A stretch of DNA of 64,000 nucleotides from Chryseobacterium tructae (GCF_030409875.1 NZ_JAUFQR010000001.1:186001-250000); one strand, 5' to 3'; shown: positions 8,165 through 18,533, counted from the first letter of the stretch. Notes: generated from the sequence alone by a model not told the origin. Numbers and translations: made by a program.

Positions 8165-8836
8165 ATGAAGATTTTAATAGTTGAAGATGAACCGGATTTA
8201 AGGGACACTGTGCAGAAATTTCTGGAAGCAGAGCATTTTATTGTAGAGTATGCCGATAATTTTAGCTCCGGATTGGAAAAAATTATTTCCTATGAATATG
8301 ACTGTATTTTATTGGATATTATGCTTCCTGATGGTAATGGAATAGATCTTTTGCGCGAAATTAAAAAAATGCACAAAAAAGATCCGGTGATTATCCTTTC
8401 TGCTAAAGATTCTGTAGATGATAAGGTGACAGGATTGGAAATAGGAGCTGATGATTATCTTGCAAAACCTTTTCATCTGGCTGAATTAATGGCGAGAATC
8501 CGATCGGTGATAAGAAGAAAGAATCAGGATGGAGAGAATATCATCAGATATAAAAACATAAGCATTGATCCGGAAAGTAGAAATGTTAAGGTAGGAAATG
8601 AAGAACTGGTGCTTAACCGTAAGGAATATGATCTTCTGTATTACTTTGTCATTCATCCGGAAAAAACGCTGCAGAAAACGACTCTTGCAGAAGCCATCTG
8701 GGGAGATTATATTGATCAGGCAGACAGTCTTGATTTTATTTATTCACAAATTAAAAATCTTCGTAAAAAACTGAAAGCACTCAATGCAGAAGCCGATTTT
8801 CAGGCTGTATACGGTATAGGATATAAATTCGTCTGA
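8165..8836 (+). CDS. OmpR/PhoB-family response regulator
   Basis: A 223-aa protein with an N-terminal receiver domain (acidic pair in VEDEPD, phospho-acceptor D51 in ILLDIMLPDG, conserved K in YLAKPFH) and a C-terminal OmpR-type winged helix (LNRKEYDLLYYF through FQAVYGIGYKF). Its stop overlaps the kinase ATG by one base, so the two are cotranscribed. The nearby PepSY-like genes are plausible targets or partners. Confidence 0.93.
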   Translation: MKILIVEDEPDLRDTVQKFLEAEHFIVEYADNFSSGLEKIISYEYDCILLDIMLPDGNGIDLLREIKKMHKKDPVIILSAKDSVDDKVTGLEIGADDYLAKPFHLAELMARIRSVIRRKNQDGENIIRYKNISIDPESRNVKVGNEELVLNRKEYDLLYYFVIHPEKTLQKTTLAEAIWGDYIDQADSLDFIYSQIKNLRKKLKALNAEADFQAVYGIGYKFV

Positions 8837-10119
8837 TGAAAGTATCTTTAAAATATTACACCATACAATATCTTATTATGATCCTGCTGGTAATTATTGC
8901 CGTTTGGGCAGGATTATTCTATGCTTATATTCTGGATGAGGTACATGATAATGTAGATGATGGGCTTAAGGATAGAAAGATACAGATCATCAAGGCAGTA
9001 TATCTTAATCCGCAGTTGCTCAAAAATAACGATTTTGGATTTAATGAGTTTAAAGTCATGCCGATTACTGCTGCAGAATATAAAAACAAAAGCAGGCTCT
9101 ATAATAAGATGTATTATATGGAGTATGATGATAAAGATCAGCCTTATCGAGTATTGGAAGCTGATTTTATTGATCAGTATAAAAGCCATCAGAGGCTCGT
9201 TATCAGAACTTCCACAGTGGAAGAAGATGAGCTGATCTATGACCTTACAACGGCCTTAATCGTTCTTTATATTCTGTTGGTTATAAGTATTGTGGTAGTT
9301 AATGGCTATCTGTTGAATAAAGCAATGCGGCCGTTCTACATGATTCTGGATAAATTGAAGAAATATCAGTTTGGAATTCCTTTCTCTCAGGAAGATCAAA
9401 ATTATTCCATTAAAGAATTTGAGGAATTGAATGTTGAAATCAATGAAATGATCGATCGTAATGAGCTTGTTTTCTATCAACAGAAACAGTTTATTGAGAA
9501 TGCTTCTCATGAGCTTCAAACGCCGCTTGCAATTGTTATTAATAAAATAGATCTGCTTATTCAGAATGAGAATCTTGATAAAAAGAATCTAACCTTTCTT
9601 ACGGAAGTTAAAAATGATCTGAGAAGAATGGTGGGATTGAATAAATCTCTGTTAATGCTTTCCAAGATTGAGAATAGTCAGTTTAATGCCATATCAGAAG
9701 TTGATTTTAATACTTTGATTAATAGTCTTGTACAGAATTATGAAGACTTTATTACTTTTAAAAATGTAGAGGTTAATATTATTGAAAAAGGAATTTTTAA
9801 AGCTGATTTCAATCAGGATCTTGCAGATATTCTTTTATCTAATCTTCTTAAAAATGCTGTTAAATACAATAACGAAGAAGGAACTTTAAACATTTTTATT
9901 GAGAACAACAGAATTGTCTTTCAAAACAGCGGATTGCAGGAGTCGCTGGATAAATCCAGGATTTTTAACCGTTTTTATAAACAAAGTTCAGATCATACTT
10001 CTACAGGTTTAGGATTATCTATTATTAAAACGATCATCAAACAATATCCAGGTTGGGATATTACCTATGAATTTGAAGATAATATGCATTACTTTATTCT
10101 TATGAAAAATAAAAAGTAA
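8836..10119 (+). CDS. Membrane sensor histidine kinase
   Basis: A 427-aa kinase. Transmembrane segments lie at about residues 10-32 and 139-161, with a roughly 105-residue periplasmic sensor between them. The HisKA motif is ENASHELQTPLA (phospho-His H225), the N box is LLSNLLKNAVKYNN and the G2 box is STGLGLSIIKTI. It pairs with the upstream regulator. The signal sensed is unknown. Confidence 0.93.
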   Translation: MKVSLKYYTIQYLIMILLVIIAVWAGLFYAYILDEVHDNVDDGLKDRKIQIIKAVYLNPQLLKNNDFGFNEFKVMPITAAEYKNKSRLYNKMYYMEYDDKDQPYRVLEADFIDQYKSHQRLVIRTSTVEEDELIYDLTTALIVLYILLVISIVVVNGYLLNKAMRPFYMILDKLKKYQFGIPFSQEDQNYSIKEFEELNVEINEMIDRNELVFYQQKQFIENASHELQTPLAIVINKIDLLIQNENLDKKNLTFLTEVKNDLRRMVGLNKSLLMLSKIENSQFNAISEVDFNTLINSLVQNYEDFITFKNVEVNIIEKGIFKADFNQDLADILLSNLLKNAVKYNNEEGTLNIFIENNRIVFQNSGLQESLDKSRIFNRFYKQSSDHTSTGLGLSIIKTIIKQYPGWDITYEFEDNMHYFILMKNKK

Positions 10120-10120
10120 A

Positions 10121-10151
10121 TCAAATAAAAAGCCCTTCAACTGAAGGGCTT
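10121..10151 (-). terminator. Terminator between the kinase gene and trpS
   Basis: The stem AAGCCCTTCA / TGAAGGGCTT (10130-10151) has a strong T tract on the minus strand (complement of ATAAAAAG), so it mainly serves trpS. It may also stop the convergent kinase transcript. Confidence 0.75.
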
Positions 10152-10173
10152 CTGCATATTTTAAAAATCAGGA

Positions 10174-11142
10174 TTAAAATCCTAAACTTGTTCTTACTCT
10201 TTTAAGAGTTGCCATTGCAACAGGTCTTGTTTTTTCTGCTCCCTGCTGAAGTTTTGCCTCCAACTCATCAAGATTATTCATATAATAATTGAACGTTTCT
10301 CTTTCCTTCTCAAAACGAACTAAAATAAGATCTAAAAGCTCTTTTTTAGCATGTCCATATCCGAAGTTACCTGCAAGATATTTTGCTCTTAATTCCTCAG
10401 TCTGTTCAGGAGTTGCGATCAGTTCATAAATTTGGAACGTTTTATCTGTTGCAGGATCTTTAGCCTCTTCTAAAGACTTAGAATCGGATTCAATACTCAT
10501 CACCTGTTTTTTCAATTCTTTCTCAGGTAAGAAGATATTGATAATATTTCCCATAGATTTGGACATTTTACGGCCATCAGTTCCGGGAACATATTTCGTG
10601 TCTTCCTGAAGTTCAGATTGTGGCAATACGAAAACTTCACCCATCTGATTGTTGAATCTTGAAGCGACATCTCTTGCAATTTCCAAATGCTGAAGCTGAT
10701 CTTTTCCTACAGGAACAATCTCTGCATCGTATAATAAAATATCAGCAGCCATTAAAATAGGGTAGGTAAACAAACCAGCATTCACATCCTGAAGACGGTC
10801 AGCTTTATCCTTAAATGAATGGGCTAATGTTAATCTTTGATAAGGAAAAAAACATGATAAATGCCAAGATAGTTCACAGGTTTCAGCGATATCACTTTGT
10901 CTGTAGAAAAATGTTTTTTCGGTATCTAATCCACAAGCAAGCCAAGCCGCAGCAATCTCGTAGGTATTCTGTCTTAAAATTTGCGCATCTTTAATCTGGG
11001 TAAGCGTATGAAGATTCGCAATAAATAAAAATGATTCGTTTCCTTCCTGCTTAGAAAGTTCGATCGCAGGAATAATAGCCCCTAATAAATTTCCAAGATG
11101 GGGTGTTCCGGTGGCTTGAATGCCGGTAAGAATTCTTGACAT
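10174..11142 (-). CDS. trpS: Tryptophan--tRNA ligase
   Basis: A 322-aa class I aminoacyl-tRNA synthetase. The HIGH-type motif is in TGTPHLGNLLGAI near the N-terminus; the KMSKS motif is in DGRKMSKSMGNI. Bacterial TrpS is normally 320-350 aa, so the gene is complete. It is monocistronic, with its own terminator. Confidence 0.96.
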   Translation of the reverse strand: MSRILTGIQATGTPHLGNLLGAIIPAIELSKQEGNESFLFIANLHTLTQIKDAQILRQNTYEIAAAWLACGLDTEKTFFYRQSDIAETCELSWHLSCFFPYQRLTLAHSFKDKADRLQDVNAGLFTYPILMAADILLYDAEIVPVGKDQLQHLEIARDVASRFNNQMGEVFVLPQSELQEDTKYVPGTDGRKMSKSMGNIINIFLPEKELKKQVMSIESDSKSLEEAKDPATDKTFQIYELIATPEQTEELRAKYLAGNFGYGHAKKELLDLILVRFEKERETFNYYMNNLDELEAKLQQGAEKTRPVAMATLKRVRTSLGF

Positions 11143-11177
11143 TTGTTTAAAATTTATATTTAAAAATTAATGAATTG

Positions 11178-11195
11178 CAAATTTACGCAAAATTA
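11178..11195 (-). promoter_or_regulatory. Possible trpS promoter -7 elements
   Basis: On the minus strand two TAnnTTTG boxes lie close together (TAATTTTG, complement of 11188-11195, and TAAATTTG, complement of 11178-11185), 36-53 nt before the trpS ATG. No clear -33 TTTG was seen, so which one is used is uncertain. Confidence 0.4.
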
Positions 11196-11263
11196 CTTTC
11201 TAATTGTGTTATAGTATTCGATTCCTACTCTTTTCTTTAATGAAGAATTCTACATCAATAAAC

Positions 11264-12124
11264 CTATTTCTTTAATTCAATTTTATACATAAAAGTAAGA
11301 ACTTTGAAATGCCACAGGGTTAAAGTTTGTTCTGCTGATATTATATCATTTTCGGAACCAATAATGAGACGATCACGGAAAGAACGTATAAATTGCGACC
11401 AATATTCGCCTTTAGAATCTTTAAGTAAAAAATAAAAACCAGCATCCCCAAAATTTTTTCCTGAAGAATCTAAAATCAGTTCCCCATTTTTTCCTACGCT
11501 AGGAATCATCAACACGGTTGCATTCCCATTGGGCAAAGGAAATACAGCCTTTACGCAAGTTTTTCCTGACGGCAAATTACTGATACCATACACTCCGGAA
11601 TAGATCACTTGCCCGGTAGATTCATTAGAACGAAACCAAAACGTATATTTTATTTCATTGGTCTTGGGGTCGGTGAGGTTGATGATTTCACTTTTTAGAG
11701 ATTCTGAACCGTCGATGTTTTTGGTAGGAATATTCAGTTGGTTAATTCTATTACTGAATAATTTATTAACTAAAATTCCAAAAAACTTGAAAAATGGATT
11801 CCATTTTATAGAAAAATTTAAGGTATGATTTGAGGTGTTTTCATAGAAGTCAATCACATTTTTGGATAAATTTGAGAATTCAGTTTCAGATAAGTTAAGC
11901 TTTAGCATTGAAGGAATAATACCTTTTACTTTTGAATCTTTTTCTACAATTAAATTTTCTTTTTCTGCAAATTGATGGATAAAATCCTCACTCATTGCAT
12001 TCAAGCTTCCAAAAGGTCCCATCAACCAGAGAGAATTTTCAGGCTTAATTTTTCTTCCACGCAGAATTACCCATTGTTGAGTAAACCAATCCTGGAACTT
12101 CTGTATCGGATAAGCCAATCTCAT
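11264..12124 (-). CDS. Hypothetical protein paired with a CrtA-like monooxygenase gene
   Basis: A 286-aa protein with no signal peptide and no recognised family. It contains several W/F-rich segments (FQDWFTQQWVILRGRKI, LWLMGPFGSL). Its ATG follows the upstream stop with one base between, so translation is probably coupled to the monooxygenase-like gene and they may act together. A flavin- or lipid-related role is only a guess from the neighbour. Confidence 0.7.
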   Translation of the reverse strand: MRLAYPIQKFQDWFTQQWVILRGRKIKPENSLWLMGPFGSLNAMSEDFIHQFAEKENLIVEKDSKVKGIIPSMLKLNLSETEFSNLSKNVIDFYENTSNHTLNFSIKWNPFFKFFGILVNKLFSNRINQLNIPTKNIDGSESLKSEIINLTDPKTNEIKYTFWFRSNESTGQVIYSGVYGISNLPSGKTCVKAVFPLPNGNATVLMIPSVGKNGELILDSSGKNFGDAGFYFLLKDSKGEYWSQFIRSFRDRLIIGSENDIISAEQTLTLWHFKVLTFMYKIELKK

Positions 12125-12125
12125 T

Positions 12126-12836
12126 TTAGTTGTTTTTTAGATGGGGAATAATATTGCGTTGCCCATTCCATTCCCCAAATTCTGAAATAGGTTTAAAGCG
12201 CAACGTTGTAAATTCGAAATGAAAATCTTTTCGATCTCTTTCTTTCATGGCGTTGGCGTGCCTTTCTGGTTGGGGAACTTTGCTATGTCCATGAACCATA
12301 TCAGTCATTTCTTTTTGATTTTTCCAAATTGAAAAAGTGGAAACGGTATTAGGAAATTTGATGGAGGCCAAAGACAAAGTCGTTGCCGGATGGTCTCGAA
12401 CCAATTTTTCAACCGGCCTTCCCCAATGAATGAATCTGGGGATTTGCAAAAATTTCATTCTGGCAATGGTGACTGCAACGACTGGCGAATTCGGATTTTC
12501 AAATTCTATGGTTTCATCAGGAATTTCAAACTTGTTGAATTTCCCCCATTTTCTCATAAAAATTAATCTTGTGTGCCAACCTTCAGATAAAATTTTGCCT
12601 AAACTGTCTTTAGCTAAAAAGGTTTCGATATCACTTTCATTTTCCCATTGTGCAAATACAGCAATTTGTCTTATCAACATTCGGGAGGGTGAAAAAATAG
12701 GAGAGCCTAACGTCATCGCCGTCATAATTTCTGTGTGAATTAACCCAGAAATATTTCTTGACTTCGGTGAAGAAAAAAGAATTCTGAGTGCAGAAAGGGA
12801 ATCTGTTTTTACTAAATGATACGTGAAGACACTCAT
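12126..12836 (-). CDS. Spheroidene monooxygenase (CrtA)-like protein
   Basis: A 236-aa protein with the conserved core of the CrtA-like family: VTIARMKFLQIPRFIHWGRP, VEKLVRDHPATTLSLASIKF, FSIWKNQKEMTDMVHGHS and ERDRKDFHFEFTTLRF. In phototrophs CrtA adds a keto group to acyclic carotenoids, but in many non-phototrophs these genes stand away from carotenoid genes, as here, so the substrate is unknown. It is likely an operon with the next hypothetical. Confidence 0.7.
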   Translation of the reverse strand: MSVFTYHLVKTDSLSALRILFSSPKSRNISGLIHTEIMTAMTLGSPIFSPSRMLIRQIAVFAQWENESDIETFLAKDSLGKILSEGWHTRLIFMRKWGKFNKFEIPDETIEFENPNSPVVAVTIARMKFLQIPRFIHWGRPVEKLVRDHPATTLSLASIKFPNTVSTFSIWKNQKEMTDMVHGHSKVPQPERHANAMKERDRKDFHFEFTTLRFKPISEFGEWNGQRNIIPHLKNN

Positions 12837-12863
12837 TTTTTATGATTGTATTTGTTTTTAATA

Positions 12864-13508
12864 CTAAGGAATCAAAATCTTTTCTCCTCCAAACTTTGGT
12901 TGTACACCAAGGATAAGGTCCCAATATACTTTAGCCTTTGCCAGATACTCTCTCAAATTCGTCTTTAAACCTGCATATTTATTCACATCTTCTGCATTAT
13001 ACCCAAAAGCCTGTATTCCGTTTTTCTGAGCCAGAAAGACGGCTCTTTCGTTGTGGAATTTCTGAGAGATAATAGTAAGTTTGGTTTGTCCAAAAATATC
13101 CTTAGCTCTTACCACAGAATCCAAGGTACGAAATCCTGCGTGATCCAGAATAATTTTATCCTGTGGAATTCCCTGCTGAACCAATGCAGCCTGCATATCT
13201 TCCGGTTCATTATAGTCTTTGCTGCTGTTGTCACCACTCACAATGATGTATTGAATCTTTCCGCTTTTAAAAAGATCTGTAGCTGCTTTAATCCTATTAT
13301 AGAAATAAGCATTGGGCATCCCGTTGCTTAAGGTTTTTCCGGTACCCAGCAATAAAGCTGTTTTTGCTTCCGGTACATCAGCGATATTGTAAGATACAAA
13401 AGCTGCACTTTCCTCTTTAATGCTGTAATTTGCCCAGGCTATAAAAATAATTCCTGCGACTAAAAGAAGCAGGAAAAATTTAAAAATATTTTTGATTGTT
13501 TTTCTCAT
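12864..13508 (-). CDS. SanA/ElyC/YdcF-family (DUF218) membrane-anchored protein
   Basis: A 214-aa protein with one N-terminal transmembrane helix (about 7-26) and a DUF218 domain: TALLLGTGKTLSNGMPNAYF, YIIVSGDNSSKDYNEPEDM, LDHAGFRTLDSVVRAK and TIISQKFHNERAVFLA. E. coli SanA and ElyC of this family affect envelope integrity and vancomycin sensitivity. It lies 14 nt upstream of the lspA stop. Confidence 0.85.
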   Translation of the reverse strand: MRKTIKNIFKFFLLLLVAGIIFIAWANYSIKEESAAFVSYNIADVPEAKTALLLGTGKTLSNGMPNAYFYNRIKAATDLFKSGKIQYIIVSGDNSSKDYNEPEDMQAALVQQGIPQDKIILDHAGFRTLDSVVRAKDIFGQTKLTIISQKFHNERAVFLAQKNGIQAFGYNAEDVNKYAGLKTNLREYLAKAKVYWDLILGVQPKFGGEKILIP

Positions 13509-13522
13509 TCGAAATACATCTG

Positions 13523-14164
13523 TTAGAATTCCAGTCCGTTCGGGAATGCTTTTTTTCTAAAGATTAATAAGAAAGCAGCACCTACAGTAATGGCTGAATC
13601 GGCAACATTGAAAATATATTTAAAGAATTCAATATGTTTTCCGCCAATGATAGGCCAGCTGTCCGGAACATACCAGTCTACTACCGGGAAGTGAAGCATA
13701 TCTACTACACATCCTTTCATAAAGGTAGAGTAACCTTGTCCAAAAGGAACAAATTTTGAAATGCCACCATAACCAATCCATCGGTCGGTACTGGCATCAT
13801 AAACCGTTCCGCTATCGAAGATCATTCCGTAGAACATCCCATCAATAAGGTTTCCGATGGCTCCTGCAAAAATGATGGCCATAGGAATTAAAAGATAGTT
13901 GGAGGCTCCTTCTTTGATCCATTTTTTAAACATATAAACCATTCCTCCAATCAGGAAAACTCTTAGAATAACAAGGAAATATTTCCCGAGAATCCCTCCA
14001 AAATGAAATCCGTAAGCCATTCCTGGATTTTCAACAAAAGTTTTATTAAAGAAACCTTCTACAACGGGAATGCTCTCATTGAGTTCAAAATGGGTTTTAA
14101 TATAAATTTTTGAAGCCTGGTCTATCAATAATACCAAAAAGGTAATAGCTAAGATCTTTTTCAT
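13523..14164 (-). CDS. lspA: Lipoprotein signal peptidase
   Basis: A 213-aa aspartyl protease of the inner membrane that removes signal peptides from prolipoproteins. It has four predicted transmembrane helices, the catalytic aspartates in GAIGNLIDGMFYG and FNVADSAITVGA, and a VDMLHFPVVDW segment. It is longer than the E. coli enzyme because of an insertion between helices, as is usual in Bacteroidota. The gene overlaps the upstream DUF2683 gene by one base. Confidence 0.95.
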   Translation of the reverse strand: MKKILAITFLVLLIDQASKIYIKTHFELNESIPVVEGFFNKTFVENPGMAYGFHFGGILGKYFLVILRVFLIGGMVYMFKKWIKEGASNYLLIPMAIIFAGAIGNLIDGMFYGMIFDSGTVYDASTDRWIGYGGISKFVPFGQGYSTFMKGCVVDMLHFPVVDWYVPDSWPIIGGKHIEFFKYIFNVADSAITVGAAFLLIFRKKAFPNGLEF

Positions 14165-14358
14165 TACTCTCCTTTAGGTTTTGAAGGTTTCGAAGCAGGT
14201 CTTACATTTTTATTATCGCTTGCTTTCTTAACCACTTTTTGTCCGTTATATGAACTTTTCACATGAGCTTTCTCAAATTTAATGTTCATTTCTTTTAAAA
14301 CACCTTTCAGTGCGCTAAGCTCCATTGCATTTTTAGGATGTACTATGATTGATTCCAT
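14164..14358 (-). CDS. Small DUF2683-type protein
   Basis: A 64-aa basic protein (MESIIVHPKNAMELSALKGV..., with a lysine/proline-rich tail). The first 35 residues match the DUF2683 pattern of a short beta-alpha unit that resembles antitoxin-like small proteins. It overlaps lspA by one base. Function unknown. Confidence 0.75.
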   Translation of the reverse strand: MESIIVHPKNAMELSALKGVLKEMNIKFEKAHVKSSYNGQKVVKKASDNKNVRPASKPSKPKGE

Positions 14359-14376
14359 TTCTTAGTATTTAAATTT

Positions 14377-14622
14377 TTACATTTTGGACAACTCATCCAG
14401 TCTTTTCCGGTCTTTCGCGGAAAGATCATTGATTCCGTTTTTGCCCATCTTACTCAATAGTCTGTCTATTTCTTTCTCCCTGTCACGTTTGTCGGAATTA
14501 AACTGGTCATCAATAGTGTAGTTGGTGTGTTTTCTAGGGAAAAACCTGTTTCTGATCCACTCCCTGTTGAAAAAAGCCAATACTGCAGCCACAATGATTA
14601 CCAATATTAATATTTCGCTCAT
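14377..14622 (-). CDS. Small membrane-anchored DUF6576-like protein
   Basis: An 81-aa protein with one N-terminal transmembrane helix (about 3-18), a basic stretch (REWIRNRFFPRKH) and a C-terminal helical segment (EKEIDRLLSKMGKNGINDLS) like the DUF6576 tail also found on Bacteroidota rhomboid-family proteins. It is in the lspA-ileS block; its role is unknown. Confidence 0.7.
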   Translation of the reverse strand: MSEILILVIIVAAVLAFFNREWIRNRFFPRKHTNYTIDDQFNSDKRDREKEIDRLLSKMGKNGINDLSAKDRKRLDELSKM

Positions 14623-14700
14623 GGGTATACATTAAAAATTAGGTTTATAAAGTACCCGGAGATACCATATAAACCCAATATTATTTTACAAACCTTACGG

Positions 14701-15081
14701 CTATTTTTGCATGTTTTTCGCTTCGATGCTTAGTGTAGCATGAGGAACGGCTAAAAGTCTTTCCTTAGGAATTAGTTTTCCTGTTACTCTACAAACACCG
14801 TAAGTCTTGTTTTCGATTCTGATTAAGGCATTCTTAAGATCACGAACGAATTTTTCCTGTCTTCCTGCAAGAATAGAGTTCTGCTCTTTGCTCAAAGTTT
14901 CTGCACCTTCTTCAAATGCTTTGAAAGTAGGTGAAGTATCATCCGTCCCATTATTCTGGTCATTGATGAAACTTTCTCTGATTAGCTGAAGATCTTTTTC
15001 TGCTTTTTCTATTTTCTCTTTTATGATCGCTCTAAATTCCTGTAAATCAGCATCGCTGTATCTAACTCTTTCGTCTGACAT
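14701..15081 (-). CDS. TraR/DksA-type protein with a degenerate zinc finger
   Basis: A 126-aa protein with the DksA coiled-coil (about 10-75) and the C-terminal globule GVCRVTGKLIPKERLLAVPHATLS. The four-cysteine zinc finger of DksA is reduced to one Cys, so the fold must be held without zinc. The family binds RNA polymerase through the secondary channel and modulates transcription with ppGpp. The gene lies directly after ileS, which fits a conserved growth-related cluster. Confidence 0.88.
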   Translation of the reverse strand: MSDERVRYSDADLQEFRAIIKEKIEKAEKDLQLIRESFINDQNNGTDDTSPTFKAFEEGAETLSKEQNSILAGRQEKFVRDLKNALIRIENKTYGVCRVTGKLIPKERLLAVPHATLSIEAKNMQK

Positions 15082-15138
15082 ATTCTTTCTCTTTTTAATA
15101 AAATTATGAAATGGAATTTGAAATACAATAACTACATG

Positions 15139-18100
15139 TTAATTTTTTTCGACATTTATCTTAAAATTAACTTCATCTATTTCGATTTCGTTAAAATTTG
15201 AAAGTGAAGATACAATTTCTATTTTATTTGACAAGACTTCAGAAGAAATATATTCTTCATTTTTCTTAATATCTTCAATGAATGGTGAGTTTTCTTCAAT
15301 GGAGATATTAATTCTGTCTGTAAGCTCGAAATCTTTCTCTTTTCGCAGGTTCTGAATTCTGTTGATGAATTCTCTTGCGATTCCTTCAGATTTTAATTCA
15401 TCGGTTAACGTCAAATCTAGTGCCACAGTAGTTTTACCGTCGGAAGTTACCGTCCATCCAGGGATGTCTTTCGTTGAGATTTCCACATCATCAAGTGTGA
15501 TCTCATAGCCCTGAACATCTAGTTTTCCTTCTTTTTCCAGAGCAGCAATCTGTTCTGTGGTAAGATTGCTAATCTCAGCACCAACTACCTTCATGTCTTT
15601 CCTAATTTAGGACCTAGCGCTTTGAAGTTGGGTTTTATCTGTTTTACAATTAAGTGTGATGCTTCTTCAGCATTGATTAACTGTAGTTCTTTTACGTTTA
15701 CTTCCTGTTTGATCAGATCTGCAACAGCAAGAATTTGCTCTTCTGTTTTAGCATCCAATACAGGAACCAATACTTTTTGTAATGGCTGACGAACTTTTAC
15801 ATTCTCCTTCTTTCTTAAAGAGAATACCATACTCGTAATGTTCTGAGCTAGGTGTGTTTTCTCAACCAGATCCTGATCGATTAAACTTTCATCAGCAACA
15901 GGGAAGTCTGTTAAGTGTACAGATTCACAGTTTTCTTTACCTGTTACTTTATTCAGATCCTGATATAACTGATCCATAAAGAATGGAGCAATAGGAGCTG
16001 ATAATTTAGCAACGACTTCAAGACAAGTATATAAAGTCTGGTAAGCAGAGATCTTATCATCAGAATAATCTCCTTTCCAGAAACGTCTTCTGCATAATCT
16101 TACATACCAGTTACTCAAGTTATCATTTACAAATGTACTGATGGCTCTTGCTACTCTTGTTGGTTCGTAATCTTCATAAAAAGCTTTTACGTCTTTGATC
16201 AATAAGTTCAGCTCAGAAAGGATCCATCTGTCGATTTCAGGACGGTTTTCCACTTCTTTTTCTGAATAATTGAATCCATCAACATTCGCATATAAAGAGA
16301 AGAATGAATAGGTGTTGTACAGAGTTCCAAAGAATTTTCTTCTTACCTCGTCAATTCCTTCAATATCAAACTTCAGGTTTTCCCAAGGGTTTGCATTAGA
16401 AATCATATACCAACGGGTAGCATCCGGTCCGTACACAGAAAGTGTTTCAAACGGATCTACTGCATTTCCTAAACGTTTTGACATTTTTTGTCCGTTTTTA
16501 TCCAAAACAAGACCGTTACTCATTACATTTTTATAAGCAACAGAGTCAAAAACAGCAGTTCCAATCGCGTGAAGCGTATAGAACCATCCACGAGTCTGGT
16601 CAACACCTTCTGCGATGAAGTCAGCAGGGAATGCCTTGTTGTTGTCAATCATTTCCTTATTCTCGAAAGGATAGTGCAGCTGTGCATAAGGCATAGAACC
16701 TGAATCAAACCAAACATCGATCAAGTCGCTTTCGCGCTTCATTGCTTTCCCTGAATCGGAAACCAATACTACTTTATCCACTACATTTTTGTGAAGATCA
16801 ACCAATTCATAGTTGGATTCGGACATATTGCCTATTTCAAAACCTTTGAATGGGTTTTCAGTCATTACTCCTGCAGCAATCGATTTTTCGATTTCATTGT
16901 AAAGTTCTTCTACAGAACCGATGATCTTTTCTTCTTTCAGGTCATCTGTTCTCCAGATTGGCAATGGAATACCCCAATATCTTGAACGGGATAAGTTCCA
17001 GTCGTTTACATTTTCCAACCAGTTGGCAAAACGTCCTTCTCCGGTAGCTTTTGGTTTCCAGTTGATTTCTTTGTTCAGATTAACCAATCTGTCTTTTACA
17101 GCAGTCATCTTTACAAACCATGAATCCAACGGATAGTATAATACCGGCTTGTCAGTTCTCCAGCAGTGTGGATAGGAGTGAACATATTTCTCTACTTTGA
17201 AGGCTTTGTTCTCTGTTTTCAACAAGATCGCAAGCTCTACATCCCAAGACTTCTCAGGTGCAGTTCCCTCATCGTAATATTCATTTTTGATATATTTTCC
17301 TGAGAATACTTCAGGGACATTTTCTCCCTGAAGGAATTTACCTTGCAGATCTACCAATGGAATAAGATTGTCATTTTCATCCTTTATCAACATCGGTGGA
17401 ATCTCGGGCTGAGCCATTTTAGCAACTCTCGCATCATCAGCACCAAAAGTAGGAGCTGTGTGTACGATACCTGTACCATCCTCTGTCGTTACGAAATCTC
17501 CTAAGATCACTCTAAAAGCATTTTCAGGGTTATCGTTTGGCGTAAACCAAGGAACTAATTGCTCATATCTTGTATCAACAAGTTTTTCTCCAGTAAATTC
17601 TTTTAAAATTCTGAACGGAATTACCTTCGTTTCCTGCGTATAGTTGGCAAAATCCTCATCTGTACCTTCAGCATATTTTTTACCGAATACTTTAGGTAAA
17701 AGAACGCTGGCTAATACAACCGTTACCGGCTCAAATGTATATTGGTTAAATGTTTTAACAACAACATACTCAATGTCTCTACCAACTGTCAATGCTGTGT
17801 TGGAAGGCAACGTCCAAGGAGTTGTCGTCCATGCAAGGATATGTACATCTCCATCAACATCGTTGAATAAAGCAGATGAATCTTTTTTTACTTTAAATTG
17901 AGCGACAACCGTTGTATCTGACACATCACGATACGTTCCAGGCTGGTTCAATTCGTGAGAAGAAAGCCCTGTTCCTGCTTTTGGAGAGTAAGGTTGGATC
18001 GTATATCCTTTATACAACAAGCTTTTGTCGTATAATTGTTTCAACAACCACCAAACAGTTTCCATATATTTTGACTTGTACGTAATGTACGGATCATCAA

Positions 18101-18533
18101 GGTCTACCCAATATCCGATTTTCTCTGTAAGGTTATTCCATACATCGGTATAACGCATTACAGCTTCACGACAAGCTTTATTATAATCTTCAATAGAGAT
18201 TTTTTTGCCAATATCTTCCTTTGTAATTCCTAATTCTTTTTCTACACCTAGTTCCACAGGAAGACCATGCGTATCCCAGCCTGCTTTACGGAAAACCTGT
18301 TTCCCGTTTTGAGTCTGGTAACGGCAGAAAATATCCTTCAATGCTCTTGCCATTACGTGGTGAATTCCAGGCATACCATTTGCTGAAGGCGGACCTTCAT
18401 AAAAAACAAACTCAGGATTTCCCTGACGAATCTCAACACTCTTATTGAAAGTTTTATTTTGTTTCCAAAACTCCGCTACATTCTCTGCTACGTCAATAAG
18501 GTTGAGGTTTTTGTATTCTTTAAATTGGCTCAT
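15139..18533 (-). CDS. ileS: Isoleucine--tRNA ligase, one frame break near the C-terminus
   Basis: A class I synthetase of about 1131 aa when repaired. It has the HIGH-type site in NGMPGIHHVMARALKD, an editing domain including WTTTPWTLPSNTAL, and KMSKS in GQKMSKRLGNAVDP. At 15598-15600 one extra A on the coding strand joins LGPKLGK to DMKVVGAEISNL and the remaining 150-aa anticodon-binding tail. The gene is essential, so an under-called A run is the likely cause. Confidence 0.95.

Noticed and set aside
15139..15594. Separate 151-aa protein after ileS
   Set aside because: It is the C-terminal tail of IleS, rejoined by one extra A at 15598-15600.
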